A DNA stretch of 5,815 bases from NCBI GenBank assembly GCA_023390875.1, contig JAEWCA010000375.1:1-5815 (forward strand), written 5' to 3'. The notes beneath the pieces were generated by a model, which saw only the letters and a list, made by a program, of their open reading frames with translations, did no database searches and was not told the DNA's origin. This document shows, in pieces, positions 5,586-5,815 of this stretch (its first letter is position 1; each line of letters starts with the position of its first letter). Position numbers and translations under genes: made by a program. The stretch is from Actinomycetes bacterium (lineage in GTDB: Bacteria; Actinomycetota; Actinomycetes; Actinomycetales; Cellulomonadaceae).

Positions 5586-5774
5586 TCACTCGTCGACGAA
5601 GCGCCACCAGCCGACCGTCGAGTACGCCGAGTCGGAGATCGACTCGCCCGCGCCGGGTTCGAGCGGGTAGTGCTTCACGTTCCCGGCCCAGTACCGCAGG
5701 ATGCGGCCGAGCTCGCCGGTGAGGTCGTCGGGCACGACGCCCGCCGACAGGTCGACCTCCAGCACGAACTTCAT
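5586..5774 (-). CDS. Small 62-residue protein of unknown function
   Basis: The protein begins MKFVLEVDLSAG and continues with a helix-like stretch (LTGELGRILRYWAGNVKHY), ending in a tryptophan-containing tail (TVGWWRFVDE). It resembles in style the short actinobacterial proteins that start MKFxLxIDL and carry an ELxRIL helix, for which I know no assigned function. It has no signal peptide or membrane segment. The start is well supported: ATG at 5774 is preceded on the minus strand by AGGAGAGG (5790-5783) with eight bases of spacing, the strongest ribosome binding site in the right half of the window. Its promoter would lie beyond the window. It is acidic, and it may be a small adaptor or an accessory (phage- or plasmid-related) protein; that is a guess. 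Confidence 0.78.
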   Translation of the reverse strand: MKFVLEVDLSAGVVPDDLTGELGRILRYWAGNVKHYPLEPGAGESISDSAYSTVGWWRFVDE

Positions 5775-5815
5775 CGACTCGTCCTCTCCTCGGCGACCGT
5801 GCTGCCGGACTGCGG

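Noticed and set aside
1..5815. tRNA, rRNA, CRISPR array, transposon or toxin-antitoxin system
   Set aside because: I saw no cloverleaf-like segment, spaced repeat array, transposase frame with inverted repeats, or recognisable toxin or antitoxin pair.

Overview
The window is very GC-rich, with G or C at nearly every third codon position, GTG used as often as ATG for starts, and good GGAGG-type ribosome binding sites. This points to a high-GC actinobacterium; a Cellulomonas-like or related Micrococcales genus fits, but that placement is an impression from composition and protein style. The left edge is a real contig end: its first 18 bases are Illumina Nextera (Tn5) adapter sequence, not genome.

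Layout. (1) 19-975, minus strand: a LacI-family repressor gene whose last codons are lost at the adapter. (2) 976-1153: a divergent control region with two LacI-type operator candidates and a plausible lacI promoter. (3) 1154-4454, plus strand: a compact hexuronate catabolic operon, uxaC (uronate isomerase), eda (KDPG aldolase) and kdgK (2-keto-3-deoxygluconate kinase). (4) 4479-5066: an unrecognised 195-residue protein 24 bases after kdgK. (5) 5151-5546: a small secreted lipoprotein, probably translated from a leaderless transcript. (6) 5586-5774, minus strand: a 62-residue conserved-looking small protein, convergent with the lipoprotein gene. No intergenic stretch exceeds about 180 bases. 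I see no tRNA, rRNA, CRISPR array, insertion sequence or prophage gene.

How the genes work together. UxaC isomerises glucuronate to fructuronate (or galacturonate to tagaturonate). KdgK phosphorylates 2-keto-3-deoxygluconate to KDPG. Eda splits KDPG into pyruvate and glyceraldehyde-3-phosphate. The two middle steps (UxuB/UxuA or UxaB/UxaA) and a transporter are absent here; they may lie beyond the truncated lacI or elsewhere. The LacI protein is the obvious candidate regulator.

The least expected signal is a nearly perfect CG-centred operator palindrome at 2581-2594, inside the last codons of uxaC and just upstream of eda, with a -10-like hexamer 11 bases before it. This suggests a second, internally controlled promoter for eda-kdgK. 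Otherwise the region is metabolically ordinary, and I found no convincing new multi-gene system.
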